A stretch of DNA of 64,000 nucleotides from Verrucomicrobiota bacterium. Lineage in GTDB: Bacteria; Verrucomicrobiota; Verrucomicrobiia; Limisphaerales; PALSA-1396. The translations under genes and the position numbers were made by a program. Where the stretch lies: the NCBI GenBank assembly GCA_016200005.1, contig JACQFP010000084.1:1-64000 (forward strand), written 5' to 3'. The notes beneath the pieces are model-generated. The model was not told the origin of the DNA. It did not search any database and saw nothing but the letters and a program-made list of their open reading frames with translations. How positions within the stretch are numbered: the first letter of the stretch is position 1; each line of letters starts with the position of its first letter. Of this stretch, positions 19,030 through 29,080 are shown piece after piece.

Positions 19030-20055
19030 ATGTCGAACGAAGGACCAAAACCCGAAGCGCAGAAGCCGCTCCGCATGGTGACTTGCGGTAGTTGCGGGGC
19101 CAAAGTCTTTATTCCGGGCGACCTGGCGCCGCTGGCCACCGCGCCGTGCCCCAAATGCAAGCATCCGGTCATGATGCCGATGATGCTCCGGCAATTTGAA
19201 CTGCGCGCTTTCATTGCTTCCGGCGGAATGGCCACCGTCTATCGGGCGTTTGACACCACCTTGGAGCGGGAGGTGGCGGTCAAGCTGATGAAGCATGAGT
19301 TGCTCAACGATACGAAGGCCTTGGAGAGTTTTTACCGGGAAGCGCGGGCGTGTGCCTCGCTGAATCACACGAACATCATCCACATCTACACCTTTAACGA
19401 ATTGGACGGGCTGCGGTATCTGGTGATGGAACTGGCCGACCGGGGCAGTCTCGACAGCCGCATTACCCGGCAGCAGCGATTACCGGAACTGGACGTTTTG
19501 GACATTGGAATCAAAGTGGCGTCGGCCCTCGACACAGCGCTCAAACACAACCTGCTGCATCTAGACATCAAGCCGGGCAACATTTTGTTTGATGCGGCTG
19601 GCGAACCCAAGTTGATCGATTTCGGTCTGGCCCGCAAGGTGGAGGCGGATGTCACTCAAGAACAAGCCGCTTGGGGAACGCCGTATTACGTGGCACCGGA
19701 AAAAATCAAGCGCGAGCCGGAAACTTTTTTGTCGGACATGTACAGCCTGGGCGGGACGCTTTACCATGCGCTGACGGGCCATGTGCCATTTGAAGCTCCG
19801 ACGGTGGATGAAGTCGTCGCCGCGCACGTTCACACACCCCTGACCCCGCCGAACCACGTCGTCCCGGAAATTACCAGACCAACAAGTGATGCGTTGCAGC
19901 GTGCGCTGGCCAAGAATCCAGCGGATCGATTCCCTAGCTATTTTGAATTTCGATTGGCGCTGGAAGACGCTCGCGGCAACTTGCTGAGGCAACACTATAA
20001 TCAGCCCCCGCCACCACCCAGCGGCAGCAGCGGCAAGAGTTGGTGGCGGCGTTGA
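19030..20055 (+). CDS. Serine/threonine protein kinase with N-terminal zinc ribbon
   Basis: A 341-residue protein. Residues 15-45 hold a zinc ribbon (TCGSCGAKVFIPGD and PCPKCKHP). The kinase core follows: ASGGMATVYRAFD (P-loop), VAVKLM (ATP-binding Lys), HLDIKPGNIL (catalytic loop, with Leu for the usual Arg of HRD but the Asp, Lys and Asn kept), DFGLA, and WGTPYYVAPE. It lacks a membrane helix and any long sensory tail, ending in a proline stretch. It is likely an active cytosolic Hanks-type kinase. The lost HRD arginine suggests it does not need activation-loop phosphorylation. Confidence 0.93.
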   Translation: MSNEGPKPEAQKPLRMVTCGSCGAKVFIPGDLAPLATAPCPKCKHPVMMPMMLRQFELRAFIASGGMATVYRAFDTTLEREVAVKLMKHELLNDTKALESFYREARACASLNHTNIIHIYTFNELDGLRYLVMELADRGSLDSRITRQQRLPELDVLDIGIKVASALDTALKHNLLHLDIKPGNILFDAAGEPKLIDFGLARKVEADVTQEQAAWGTPYYVAPEKIKREPETFLSDMYSLGGTLYHALTGHVPFEAPTVDEVVAAHVHTPLTPPNHVVPEITRPTSDALQRALAKNPADRFPSYFEFRLALEDARGNLLRQHYNQPPPPPSGSSGKSWWRR

Positions 20056-20071
20056 TGCCCGGCAGGAAAAA

Positions 20072-20092
20072 GGCAGGCCGCGTTGGCCTGCC
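20072..20092 (-). terminator. Intrinsic terminator (minus strand)
   Basis: Stem GGCAGGCC/GGCCTGCC with a 5-nt loop, followed on the minus strand by TTTTT. It lies 29 bases after the stop of the 135-residue gene at 20121 and suits its transcript; the plus-strand kinase gene ends close by. Confidence 0.75.
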
Positions 20093-20120
20093 TGAATTGA
20101 TCAGTCAAAAAGAGATTCAG

Positions 20121-20528
20121 TTATTTTGAGGGCGCTTCCTTCTTCTTTCTGGGACCGGCTTCTCCTTCGGGTTTGGCTCCGAGACGCACAGAGATGGCGG
20201 CCATTTTTCCGTCATCCGTCTTGCGAAACGCGCCGCCCACGGCGTCGCCCACCACGGCATCCTCCAACGTGGCCGGCTTGCCGGCTTTGATGATCTTGGT
20301 TTCCGAAGTGATCTGGAAAGTGCGCTCGCCCACCTTGATCGTCTTGGCCGTTTTATCGACCGCCGTCAGTTTGCCGGTGAATGGGATGACGCCTTGCCGC
20401 TTCTCACTTTTCGACGGTTCTTTCTTTTCGCCCGCGGGTTTGTTTTGCGCCTGGACGGATGCTGGTGCGCCCGCGATCACGCCAGCCAGCCAGCCGACAA
20501 GTGCTAATTTTGCAATGGTTTTGATCAT
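20121..20528 (-). CDS. Secreted hypothetical protein with a small beta domain
   Basis: A 135-residue protein with signal peptide MIKTIAKLALVGWLAGVIAGAPASVQA, a lysine- and glutamate-rich linker and a short beta domain with FTGKLTAVDKTAKTIKVGER and FQITSETKIIKAGKPATLED. The repeat of strand-turn-strand units is like DUF5666-type OB folds. The tail is basic and lysine-rich. Function is unknown. It is followed by its own terminator and preceded by a divergent RlmI-like gene. Confidence 0.8.
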   Translation of the reverse strand: MIKTIAKLALVGWLAGVIAGAPASVQAQNKPAGEKKEPSKSEKRQGVIPFTGKLTAVDKTAKTIKVGERTFQITSETKIIKAGKPATLEDAVVGDAVGGAFRKTDDGKMAAISVRLGAKPEGEAGPRKKKEAPSK

Positions 20529-20707
20529 AACAAGTTTTTGGTTTTATGGTTTAACGAAACAATTCATTGCTACCAGATCAGCGTCGTTGAGCAAGTTCTA
20601 TTTGGCGTCGCGCCTGGCCGCCAGAATGCAGTTCGGCTTGGCAAAAGTGGCGCATTGCTGGAGACTCGCCCGCGGCGACGCCGGAAAAACACCTTTCGAC
20701 TCGGACC

Positions 20708-22027
20708 GTGGCTACGCTTTTGAAAACTCCAACTGATGCAAACTGCTTGAGGCCAACTTCCCACCCGGCGCGAACCACGTTGTCGCGGTTGCGATTGCGC
20801 ATCACCTCGACGGCGGAATCGATCGTCCGCTCCGGCCACCCTTGGCTGTTTGCCGACAGCATTCGAGAACAGACCCGCACCGGGTCGCCCGGCGAACTCG
20901 CGGTGATCTATGATCGGCAAGATCGTTTCCTGGCGGTGGGACTTTTCGATCCCGAGTCGCCGATTCGCGTTCGGATTTTGCACACGGGCAAACCAGTGAC
21001 GATTGACGACGACTGGTGGACGGCCCGGCTGGACGATGCGATCAAGCGCCGATGCGGTTTGTTTGATGAGCGCACCACCGGCCATCGCTGGATCAACGGC
21101 GAGAGCGATGGCTGGCCGGGTTTGGTGCTGGACCGCTACGACACCACCCTCGTTTTGAAACTTTATACCGCCGCCTGGCTGCCGCGGCTGGAAGAGGTCG
21201 TCGGCTTGATCAACCAACGGCTGCCCAATGAACGAAGCGTGCTTCGGCTGAGTCGTAACGTTTCGGTGACCGCAGTAAATCAATTCAAGCTATCCGACGG
21301 TCAAATCCTTTCTGGCTCTCCACTGATGACACCAGTTTGTTTCCTCGAAAACGGTTTGCGTTTTGAAGCCGATGTTTTGCGCGGGCAAAAGACCGGCTTC
21401 TTTCTCGATCAACGGGAGAACCGCCGACAAATTGAGGCGCTGGCAAGTGGCCGTCGAGTGTTAAACGCCTTCAGTTTCTCCGGCGGTTTCTCTCTCTACG
21501 CCGCCCGCGGCGGAGCACGCTCCGTGATAGACCTCGACATCAGCCCCCACGCTTTGGCCAGTGCCAAACGCAATTTTCGTTTGAACCTGACGGATCAGGT
21601 CGTGGCCGCGTGTCGTCACGAAACTGTGCAGGCGGACGCGTTTGAATGGTTGCAGGTTAGCCGCGCACAATTTGATCTGGTAGTTCTGGATCCGCCGTCA
21701 TTTGCCAAGAGCGAATCGGAACGGACGGCCGCGCTCAACGCGTATCGCAGGCTGACGAAGCTCGGCATCGAACATTTGACCGACAAGGGCATCCTGTTGG
21801 CCGCCTCCTGTTCCGCCCACGTGACGGCGGAGGAGTTTTTTGAAGTCGTGCGAGAATCGGCAGCGAAGTCGGGACGCAAGTTTGTTGAATTGCAAACGAT
21901 GGGTCACCCGCCGGACCATCCTGCCACCTTCAAAGAGGCCGAGTATCTGAAAGCGATTTATCTGAAATTCGAAAACCTGCGTCGATCACCATCGCCCGCT
22001 AGAAGAGCTGGTTTGCAAAAATGCTGA
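20708..22027 (+). CDS. rlmI: Class I SAM-dependent 23S rRNA (cytosine-C5) methyltransferase, RlmI-like
   Basis: A 439-residue protein. Residues ~35-115 form a PUA-like RNA-binding domain ([14 protein letters not shown]), followed by an EEHEE-like region. The Rossmann methyltransferase part has [18 protein letters not shown] (SAM motif I), [11 protein letters not shown] and [15 protein letters not shown] (motif IV), then [14 protein letters not shown] with the catalytic Cys region. It should make m5C in 23S rRNA. The first ~25 residues look non-conserved, so a later start is possible. Its end overlaps the end of the mlaD gene by 29 bases, tail to tail. Confidence 0.87.
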   Translation: MATLLKTPTDANCLRPTSHPARTTLSRLRLRITSTAESIVRSGHPWLFADSIREQTRTGSPGELAVIYDRQDRFLAVGLFDPESPIRVRILHTGKPVTIDDDWWTARLDDAIKRRCGLFDERTTGHRWINGESDGWPGLVLDRYDTTLVLKLYTAAWLPRLEEVVGLINQRLPNERSVLRLSRNVSVTAVNQFKLSDGQILSGSPLMTPVCFLENGLRFEADVLRGQKTGFFLDQRENRRQIEALASGRRVLNAFSFSGGFSLYAARGGARSVIDLDISPHALASAKRNFRLNLTDQVVAACRHETVQADAFEWLQVSRAQFDLVVLDPPSFAKSESERTAALNAYRRLTKLGIEHLTDKGILLAASCSAHVTAEEFFEVVRESAAKSGRKFVELQTMGHPPDHPATFKEAEYLKAIYLKFENLRRSPSPARRAGLQKC

Positions 22028-22970
22028 TGACGCTCAATGGGCCTTGATCTTCCAGACCTTCGGTAGCCTTGTCGATTTTCTGCAACGACATCTTGGCGTT
22101 CTTGTAGAAGCTGGGGTCGTTGACGAGCGGTCCGATGGAACCCTCGCCGCGATTGATCTTCTGCAGGATTTCTTTCAAGTTGGTCATGGTTTCGGTGGTC
22201 TCGTTGTAAAGTTTTTCGTCCTTGACGAGTTTGCCGATGGTTCCCTGGCCGGCATTGACATCGTCCACGACTTTGCGCGCCTCGGCAATCGTGGTTTTCA
22301 ATTCGGCGGCGGTATCCTGCAGATTGGTGACAGTGGCGAGGGCGTTGGTGTAAAGCGCATCTTCAAAAATAAGTTTGCCCACCGTGCCTTCGCCTTTGGC
22401 GATCTGGCTGGAAACCGCCTGTATGTTGCTGATTGTGGTAGTGAGGTTGGGGCCGTTTTGCTTGAGGAAATCAGTGAAGGGGCCAAGCAGGTTGTCAATC
22501 TTGTCGCCGGTGAAACTCTTGGTGAGGTTTTCCACGCCGACGGCCACGTTATCCAGCTTGGTCATCAACGAACTGAGGTCGGGCTGTTCGGTGGTGTTGA
22601 TCGGATTATCGGGCAGCATCCGGGGAGAATCGGGTTTGCCAAAGTCGATGGCGACGTAGTTTTGTCCCAGCAGCCCGGTGAATTTGATGGTCGCCACGCT
22701 GTCGGTCTTGACCTCGGCCGTGCGGTCCAGTTTCACCGTGACTTTGACCTTGCCCTGCACCAGTTCGATCCGATCGACCTGGCCGACCTGCACGCCAGCC
22801 ATCTTGACCGGATCACCGACTTTGAGTTCCTGCACGTTGTTGAAAAGCGCATACAGCCGATAGCCGGGTTTTAGGAAATGGGCGCCACCGAGGACTTCCA
22901 GAATGACGACCGCGGCAATGACGGCCAAGGCAATAAATATTCCCAGACGGGTTTCCAAGGTATTTTTCAT
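21999..22970 (-). CDS. mlaD: MCE-domain lipid-transport protein, MlaD-like
   Basis: A 323-residue protein with an N-terminal membrane anchor ([20 protein letters not shown]) and an MCE domain at residues ~35-115 ([45 protein letters not shown]). A long helical C-terminal part has two GxGTxGKL-type repeats ([35 protein letters not shown]). It is the periplasmic substrate-binding part of a phospholipid transporter. The order mlaE-mlaF-mlaD, each on the minus strand with short gaps, makes one operon. Confidence 0.9.
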   Translation of the reverse strand: MKNTLETRLGIFIALAVIAAVVILEVLGGAHFLKPGYRLYALFNNVQELKVGDPVKMAGVQVGQVDRIELVQGKVKVTVKLDRTAEVKTDSVATIKFTGLLGQNYVAIDFGKPDSPRMLPDNPINTTEQPDLSSLMTKLDNVAVGVENLTKSFTGDKIDNLLGPFTDFLKQNGPNLTTTISNIQAVSSQIAKGEGTVGKLIFEDALYTNALATVTNLQDTAAELKTTIAEARKVVDDVNAGQGTIGKLVKDEKLYNETTETMTNLKEILQKINRGEGSIGPLVNDPSFYKNAKMSLQKIDKATEGLEDQGPLSVISIFANQLF

Positions 22971-22975
22971 AGGTT

Positions 22976-23737
22976 TCAGGTTGATTTATTGGACTTAAAG
23001 TCGGCGTTCAAAAATCTCTGGATTAGTGGGTTTGGATGACGGCGCACTTCTTCCGGCTTGCCGATGGTCAGGATCTGGCCTTCGTTGATGACCGCGACGC
23101 GGTCCGCCACACCGAACGCCAGATCGCGATCATGCGTGACCACCAGAGAAGTGACGTGAATGCGCTCTTTCAGGTTCAAAATTTCCTCGGCGATGGTCAC
23201 CGCGGTCAACGGGTCCAATTCACTGGTTGGCTCATCGTATAAAATCAATTGCGGCTCGATCACCAGCGCGCGGGCGATGGCGACCCGCTTCTTCATCCCA
23301 CCGGAAAGGTCGCTGACCGAGCGTTCTTCCAAACCTTTGAGCCCGACCAGTTCCAGTTTATCCGCCACGATGCGGGCGATTTCCTGCGGCGGCTTCAGGC
23401 GGTGCTCGGCGAGATAAAGACCGACGTTTTCACCCACGTTCAGGGAATTCAGCAATGCGCCGGATTGAAACACCATCGCCAGGCGATAGCGCTCCATGAC
23501 TTCCGGCGATTGGATGGATTGGCCTTCGATAAGAATCTCGCCTTCATCGGGAGCTTCCAGGCCGATGATGTGTTTGAGCAGCACGCTTTTCCCGCTGCCG
23601 CTGGGGCCCATGATGACGAAAATTTCACCGCGGGCGACCTCAAAGTCCAAGCCCTTGAGCACCGGTTCGCCGCCAAAGCTTTTGCGGAGACTGCGCACCT
23701 GGACGCTGACACCATTTTGAGCGGGTAAAGAATTCAT
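22976..23737 (-). CDS. mlaF: ABC transporter ATP-binding protein, MlaF-like
   Basis: A 253-residue ATPase with Walker A GPSGSGKSVLLKHI, signature LSGGMKKRVAIARAL and Walker B LILYDEPTSELDP. The LSGGMKKR variant is characteristic of the Mla/Mkl branch. It powers lipid movement between inner and outer membranes with the MlaE permease upstream and the MlaD protein downstream, five bases away. Confidence 0.94.
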   Translation of the reverse strand: MNSLPAQNGVSVQVRSLRKSFGGEPVLKGLDFEVARGEIFVIMGPSGSGKSVLLKHIIGLEAPDEGEILIEGQSIQSPEVMERYRLAMVFQSGALLNSLNVGENVGLYLAEHRLKPPQEIARIVADKLELVGLKGLEERSVSDLSGGMKKRVAIARALVIEPQLILYDEPTSELDPLTAVTIAEEILNLKERIHVTSLVVTHDRDLAFGVADRVAVINEGQILTIGKPEEVRRHPNPLIQRFLNADFKSNKST

Positions 23738-23749
23738 CGGGCAAATCCA

Positions 23750-24484
23750 TCAAAGCATCAAACGGGTCAGGAAATAATCCAGGATCAGAATCAACACGAT
23801 GGCATTGACCACCGCCTTGGTAACGGAACGGCCGATGCCGCGCGGCCCGCCGATGGTTTGCAGCCCTTGGTGGCATGAGACCGTCCCGATCACCAGCGCA
23901 AACACAAAACTCTTGAACAAGCCATTCAGCACATCGCTCACCTCAACGATCTCCCGCAGATTGGAAAAGAACGCCTTGAACGTGATCCCGATTTGAACAT
24001 TGCCCACCGAGACCAATGCGCCGCCCAACCAGCCCACGAGAATCGAAAAGATGACCAACAACGGCAGGGCGCAGGCGATGGCCACAATGCGAGGCAACAC
24101 CAGATAATGAACCGGGTTGATGTTCATGGTGCGGAGGGCATCGATTTCCTGATAGACCCGCATCGAACCGATTTCCGCTGCCATCGCTGAGCCGATCCGC
24201 CCCGCAATCAGCACCGACATCATCACCGGCGCCAGTTCCTTGCACATGGACATGCCCACCAATCCGCCCACGGCACTGGCCAATCCGCGTTCGACCAGCA
24301 CCGGCCCGGTTTGCAGCGCAATCACGCCGCCGATGAACAGCGACAGGATGCAGGCCATGAGCAGACTCGCATTGCCGATCTCAAAGAACTGGTCGAAGAC
24401 TTTTTGTCGCTGTCGCCAGGTAAGTGGCAGCGCCTGGACGGTGCGCCAGAACAGAATGACAAGTTCACCAATATTTTGAAACAT
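23750..24484 (-). CDS. mlaE: ABC transporter permease, MlaE-like
   Basis: A 244-residue membrane protein with five or six hydrophobic segments and the permease signature ELAPVMMSVLIAGRIGSAMAAEIGSM followed by MRVYQEIDALRTMNINPVHY, as in MlaE/YrbE. It is the first gene of the mlaEFD set, twelve bases before mlaF. A gene for a secreted repeat protein lies upstream on the same strand. Confidence 0.94.
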   Translation of the reverse strand: MFQNIGELVILFWRTVQALPLTWRQRQKVFDQFFEIGNASLLMACILSLFIGGVIALQTGPVLVERGLASAVGGLVGMSMCKELAPVMMSVLIAGRIGSAMAAEIGSMRVYQEIDALRTMNINPVHYLVLPRIVAIACALPLLVIFSILVGWLGGALVSVGNVQIGITFKAFFSNLREIVEVSDVLNGLFKSFVFALVIGTVSCHQGLQTIGGPRGIGRSVTKAVVNAIVLILILDYFLTRLML

Positions 24485-24634
24485 ACGCTGCTTCGTTTAG
24501 GCCCGGATTTGAAATTCAGTTTTCCGCCGGGCCAGCCCTCTGCCGTAAACCATCGCTCTTCTCCATGTCTGTGCCTGTGCTCCTCATGGTTGCGATGGGG
24601 CGTTGGGCGGATTTTTCTTATTCCCCACTGAAAT

Positions 24635-26041
24635 TTAAAAGAGCCGCCAACGTTTGCCAGCCGTGTCGGATTGATACTGGAAAAGTCCGAACAGGAGCGA
24701 GCACTTTTTTGTCTCCGGCGTGGTCTCGCGCCGATAAAGATTCCACAACAGCGACTGGCTGGACGCGCCGGTCTGGGCGTTTTTTTCATGACGCCACACC
24801 GACCAGAGTGGTGAGTAATTGCGCTCGATGCTCTTGTTATTGGGCAGGATTGGTTCCAGCAGCGAAAGGATTTGGAGGCGCTGGTTGCCGTTAAAATCCC
24901 GGCGGGCGGTGAACAGCGGCCAGAAATCGGTGCGACGCGAGGCGTCCCCGGTTTCCTCGTTTTTCTCGCTGATGTGCGAGAAGAGGAAGAACAGAAGGCG
25001 CGTGCGCTCGCGATCGCTCGGCGCGCTGTGCTGGCGATTGTACTTATAAAGCGGCCAGAGCCAGAAATCGCTTTCCAAGGTCTCGCTGTGCGCGTGGCTG
25101 AACAACGGCCAAAACCGGGTGGTCGTCTTGCCTTCACCCCGCGCAACGACAATGAACGGCCAGGGCGCTTCCCATTCCCGATACTTTTTTTCGCGTTCAT
25201 CGATGTAACTGAAAAACGGCCAGAGCAGCGTCGTGGAATCGCGCGGCGGGGAACGAACCACGCTGTAAAGCGGGAGCAATGCCTGTTGCTTTTGCGGCAG
25301 CTCGGTGCCGATGCCGCTCTTTTGGTTGGAGAAAATCGGCCAGAGCGCAAAGAACTTTTCATGCCCGCCAATGGTCTCAACATCGCCAAAGCCATTGGTC
25401 TTGGTCGTCACGCCCTTGTGTTCGTTTCCCACCAACGGCCAGAACTGCCATCCATGCAAAGCATCGCCGTGACGAACATGAAAGAAAGGGTAGAGAAAGT
25501 TGTCCGTCACCACATCCCTTTTCCGGCTCTGGATGTACCCGGGCATGAGAATGAAATAAATTTCGTCGCGGAAAAAACGGTTCTTGATCCGCCCATACAG
25601 CGGCAGCAACGCCGTGTAATTGTAGCTGGGATCAGCCGACCGTTGCTGAAAATAAATCGGGAACAATGTGAAGCGATGCCGGGAGACTTCCTGGACATTC
25701 TGGCCGCCGGCAAAGCTGAACAGTTGAAAGATCTGAAAACGGTATTCTTCTCCGAACCGATCGTAAGTCAGCAACGGGTAAAGCAGATCGAACTCTTCAT
25801 AGTCAACGTCCTCGTCCAGCGTGTAAGAAAAGAGTGGCGGGGCCGCCCATTGGCGTTGCGATTCTTGCCGTTCAAAATTGAAAAGCGGCCCCATGACTTC
25901 GGTGCGGTGGCCGGGGGAAAGCGTCAACGCGAAATCATCAAAAAGGCATCCGGCATGAAGCGAGTCCGCCGCCTGGCCCTTCAGCGGCAAACCGGCACCC
26001 ATGCCCAACCAGAAAATGATTAAATATCGGGTGAAATGCAT
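24635..26041 (-). CDS. Secreted/outer-membrane repeat protein of unknown function
   Basis: About 468 residues with signal peptide MHFTRYLIIFWLGMGAGLPL. The body is built from loosely repeated units with the core WPLF (for example LLYPLLTYDRFGEEYRFQIF, FWPLVGNEHK, ALWPIFSNQ, LLWPFFSYIDE, RFWPLFSHA, FWLWPLYKYN, DFWPLFTAR), about ten of them. Regular aromatic strands with polar turns suggest a beta-sheet or barrel at the outer membrane. I do not know a named family. It sits immediately upstream of mlaE on the same strand, so a role in envelope lipid handling is possible. Confidence 0.75.
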   Translation of the reverse strand: MHFTRYLIIFWLGMGAGLPLKGQAADSLHAGCLFDDFALTLSPGHRTEVMGPLFNFERQESQRQWAAPPLFSYTLDEDVDYEEFDLLYPLLTYDRFGEEYRFQIFQLFSFAGGQNVQEVSRHRFTLFPIYFQQRSADPSYNYTALLPLYGRIKNRFFRDEIYFILMPGYIQSRKRDVVTDNFLYPFFHVRHGDALHGWQFWPLVGNEHKGVTTKTNGFGDVETIGGHEKFFALWPIFSNQKSGIGTELPQKQQALLPLYSVVRSPPRDSTTLLWPFFSYIDEREKKYREWEAPWPFIVVARGEGKTTTRFWPLFSHAHSETLESDFWLWPLYKYNRQHSAPSDRERTRLLFFLFSHISEKNEETGDASRRTDFWPLFTARRDFNGNQRLQILSLLEPILPNNKSIERNYSPLWSVWRHEKNAQTGASSQSLLWNLYRRETTPETKKCSLLFGLFQYQSDTAGKRWRLF

Positions 26042-26264
26042 GAAGCTGCTCGCTTTAGTTATCGAGTGCGAGTGGTAGTAACGCACCAGCGTGGGTCAAG
26101 CGTCGGCGAGGCGTAAACGCAACCCGCTGGCAAACCGGGGCGGAAAACCAAGGCATGTCGATAACGATATCGGCACACCCGTTAATCCGCGGTGATTGGC
26201 GTTTTAACATAGATATTGACATTAATTTGAATTGTTTTAGTTTGGCTTGACTAATTGAGGTTTT

Positions 26265-29024
26265 TTACCTCGGTTCCTCCTGACCCAGTGTCGATCGTGC
26301 ATTGTCGCCACTGGGTTTTTTTGTTGGCGACTCGCCGACCACAAACAACTTCAAGACCGCCGGCAGAAACGTCAGCCCCGCAATCATACAGGTCGCCACG
26401 CCGGTTGACATGACGTAACCGAGGCTTTGGATGCCTTGATGTTTCGCCAGAATCAAACTGCCAAAGCCCGCAATGGTCGTGAGGCCGGAAACCAGAACCG
26501 CTTTGCCGGTACTCTTGGCCAGGATGCCAGGATGTCGTTCTTCGGCAAAACGATTCAGAATATGAATGCCGTTGGTGACCCCAATGCCGATGACCAGTGG
26601 CAGCGTCATGATGTTGGCGGGATTAAACGGCACCTTGCACAGAACCATCAACCCAAGCATCCAGATGGAGCCGACCGCCACCGGCAACAACGCCAACACC
26701 ACGCACGCCAGGCTGCGAAAATGAATGAAGACCAGGATGGCGATGGCCGCCAACGCATACCAGGCGGCAGTTTCATAGCTCTGTTTCAGCAGCGTCGTGT
26801 ATTCATAAAGCTGCACCGGCGTGCCTGTGATGATCGGCTTGTTCGTTTTATTGGGGTCAAGCGCCTGCCGCAATTCGCGGATGAACTCCTTCTGATTGTC
26901 CCGCTGCCACACGTCGTGCTTGGGATAAACTTGCAGCAGATATTTGCCCGTGATGCCGACGAAGCGATTACGAAGCGGGGATGGCAAATCCTCCGGCCGC
27001 ATCCGCTCGCGGTCATCTTGATTATGGATGGTCGCGAAAGTTTCTTTTACATCTTTGAACAAGGCCTGTTGAACCGCCGCAAGTTTGGCGGCCGCCGCGT
27101 CAGGATCGCCAGCCAACATTTCCTTCCGCCAATGGCCGAGCGCTTCCCGTAACCTGACGAGTTGCTGGTACAAGGCCGCGTCTTCCTGCTTCACCTCCTC
27201 GGACGCCAGCCCAAGATACCCTTGCAACGACCACAACGTCCGGCTCAACTCCTCAATCCGCACCGGCGCAAGGTCCGCCTCCGCAAAATGAATGTTTTCA
27301 ATCTCCCGCTTGATTTCGCCGATGACCAACAACTTCCGCGTCTGGTCCTCGGTGAAATACTGACTCATCGACTCGACCCCGGCAACTGCAGGCAACTTTT
27401 TGATCTGCTCCTCCAGTGCCTGCGCTTGGGCCGGCGTATCCGCGATCACCGCACCGAACAGGACTGATTTTTTCGTTGAAGAAATCAGCTTTTTCTCGAA
27501 CACCACCGCCGGCAGTCCCGCCGATTGCATGTTCAGCAGATCGTAATCAAAATACACTTTGCGAAATTGAAACAACGCCAGCCCGCACAGACCCAGCGTA
27601 ATTGCCAACACCAGCGCGGGCCGGCGCAGCCACAATTGTTCGATCCGGGCGCGTCGGTCCATCTCGTCCGGCGGTTTGTGATCAATGACGTTTTGGCGCC
27701 CGCGCAGCAACAAGACCGGCAGCATCGTCATCATCGGCACCAGACAAATCAGCAACCCGCCACCACAGATGATCCCCATTTCCTGAATGCCCCTGAAGTT
27801 CGTCAGCGCCATGGCCCCGAACGCTCCGGCCGTGGTGAACGCGCCGGTGAAAATCCCCTGCCCGGTAAACACAATCGCCTTTCCCAATGCCGCCTCCTCG
27901 CTTCGGCCATGCCGCAATTCCTCTTCGTACCGTGTGATCAAGTGAACGCCGTAATCAATCGCCAGGCCGATCAGAATGGGCACGAACGTGATCGTCAAAA
28001 TATTCAGATGGCCCACCACCAACGTCGTATAAGCCAGGGTGTAGGCCAGCCCCACGATCAAACAAATCGTGGCTTTGATCGGCCGCCCGGTTTCCTGATA
28101 ACCGTAAATAAAAATGAGCGAACAGACAATCAGTGACACGATGCTGGCCACCGTGGTGTCCGTTTGCGATTGCAGCATCTCCGCGTGTTCCAAGACCGGC
28201 TCGCCGGTGATGCCGACATTGAGACCCGGCACCTCCAGCTTGGTTTCTTCCACCAACCGACCCAGCCGCTCCACCGCGTCGGCATTCAAGTCCTCGCGCT
28301 TCGCCCGTGCCGTGCACAGATAAATGCTGCCGTTGCCAAACGTGATATACAATTGTTGCTCGGCCTCCTCCCCGGCGTTGAACAAGGCGTAAATTCCCGG
28401 CGACGGCGGCATCCCCGACCGGCGCAAGCTGCTCGTGGCCTGAGTAACGATCCGCTCCAAGACTGGCAGCGCCTTGAGCATCGCATCGGTTTCCGCACTC
28501 TTCTCGCGCTTGGCCGTGCGGAATTGAGTGTTGATCAGGTCGAACAACGTTATGAAATTCGTCGCCTTGGTGAATTGCTCAACGAATGGATGATAGTCGA
28601 GCAAGGTCTGCTTCAACTCCATCAGATCCTTTTCCGGCACAAACAACAGCGCCTTGCGACCCAACATCTTCAGGTCCCCCTTGAAAAACACATCCGTGAA
28701 CAGGTTGGTCTCCACTTCGAGTTTGGCCCCCAGCCGCTCCACGAACTGGCGGTTCTTCTCCATGTCGTCGCTTTCCACCACCACCACCAGATCATCCTGC
28801 GCGGGAAATTCCTTTTTGAAGGCGAGAAAGTTTTGGTGATATTTTTTCCCGGTGCCGACCAGATTGTTCCGGCTCGGATCAAACTCCAGCTTGTCCACCG
28901 TGTAAAACACGCAAACGATGAACAACAGCACCTGCGGATAAAAAAACACCCGGGGATAATGATACACCGCGTGAGCCAGCCAACCCAACGGGTGCGCTAA
29001 TAAAGAATCCGTCAGCGATTTCAT
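26265..29024 (-). CDS. RND-superfamily (MMPL/HpnN-like) lipid transporter
   Basis: A 919-residue protein with two repeats of one helix, a large extracytoplasmic loop, and five helices. Diagnostic stretches are ITFVPILIGLAIDYGVHLITRYEEE and MTLPLVIGIGVTNGIHILNRFAEE, the fourth-helix GxxxDY/N regions of the MMPL and HpnN groups. The second repeat has Thr-Asn where the first has Asp-Tyr, so only one proton-relay Asp is present in this pair. HpnN moves hopanoids to the outer membrane; here the substrate is unknown. It is on the same strand as the mla genes and the WPLF repeat protein. Confidence 0.88.
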   Translation of the reverse strand: MKSLTDSLLAHPLGWLAHAVYHYPRVFFYPQVLLFIVCVFYTVDKLEFDPSRNNLVGTGKKYHQNFLAFKKEFPAQDDLVVVVESDDMEKNRQFVERLGAKLEVETNLFTDVFFKGDLKMLGRKALLFVPEKDLMELKQTLLDYHPFVEQFTKATNFITLFDLINTQFRTAKREKSAETDAMLKALPVLERIVTQATSSLRRSGMPPSPGIYALFNAGEEAEQQLYITFGNGSIYLCTARAKREDLNADAVERLGRLVEETKLEVPGLNVGITGEPVLEHAEMLQSQTDTTVASIVSLIVCSLIFIYGYQETGRPIKATICLIVGLAYTLAYTTLVVGHLNILTITFVPILIGLAIDYGVHLITRYEEELRHGRSEEAALGKAIVFTGQGIFTGAFTTAGAFGAMALTNFRGIQEMGIICGGGLLICLVPMMTMLPVLLLRGRQNVIDHKPPDEMDRRARIEQLWLRRPALVLAITLGLCGLALFQFRKVYFDYDLLNMQSAGLPAVVFEKKLISSTKKSVLFGAVIADTPAQAQALEEQIKKLPAVAGVESMSQYFTEDQTRKLLVIGEIKREIENIHFAEADLAPVRIEELSRTLWSLQGYLGLASEEVKQEDAALYQQLVRLREALGHWRKEMLAGDPDAAAAKLAAVQQALFKDVKETFATIHNQDDRERMRPEDLPSPLRNRFVGITGKYLLQVYPKHDVWQRDNQKEFIRELRQALDPNKTNKPIITGTPVQLYEYTTLLKQSYETAAWYALAAIAILVFIHFRSLACVVLALLPVAVGSIWMLGLMVLCKVPFNPANIMTLPLVIGIGVTNGIHILNRFAEERHPGILAKSTGKAVLVSGLTTIAGFGSLILAKHQGIQSLGYVMSTGVATCMIAGLTFLPAVLKLFVVGESPTKKPSGDNARSTLGQEEPR

Positions 29025-29080
29025 TTCGTAATCAACGGCTCACTCGATTTTATCAGACCGGTGTGAGACCTGGACCAGGC

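Noticed and set aside
26253-26267. GAGGT-A5-ACCTC hairpin at the end of the HpnN-like gene as a terminator
   Set aside because: The stem is only five pairs and overlaps the stop codon, with no clear T-run; too weak to call.
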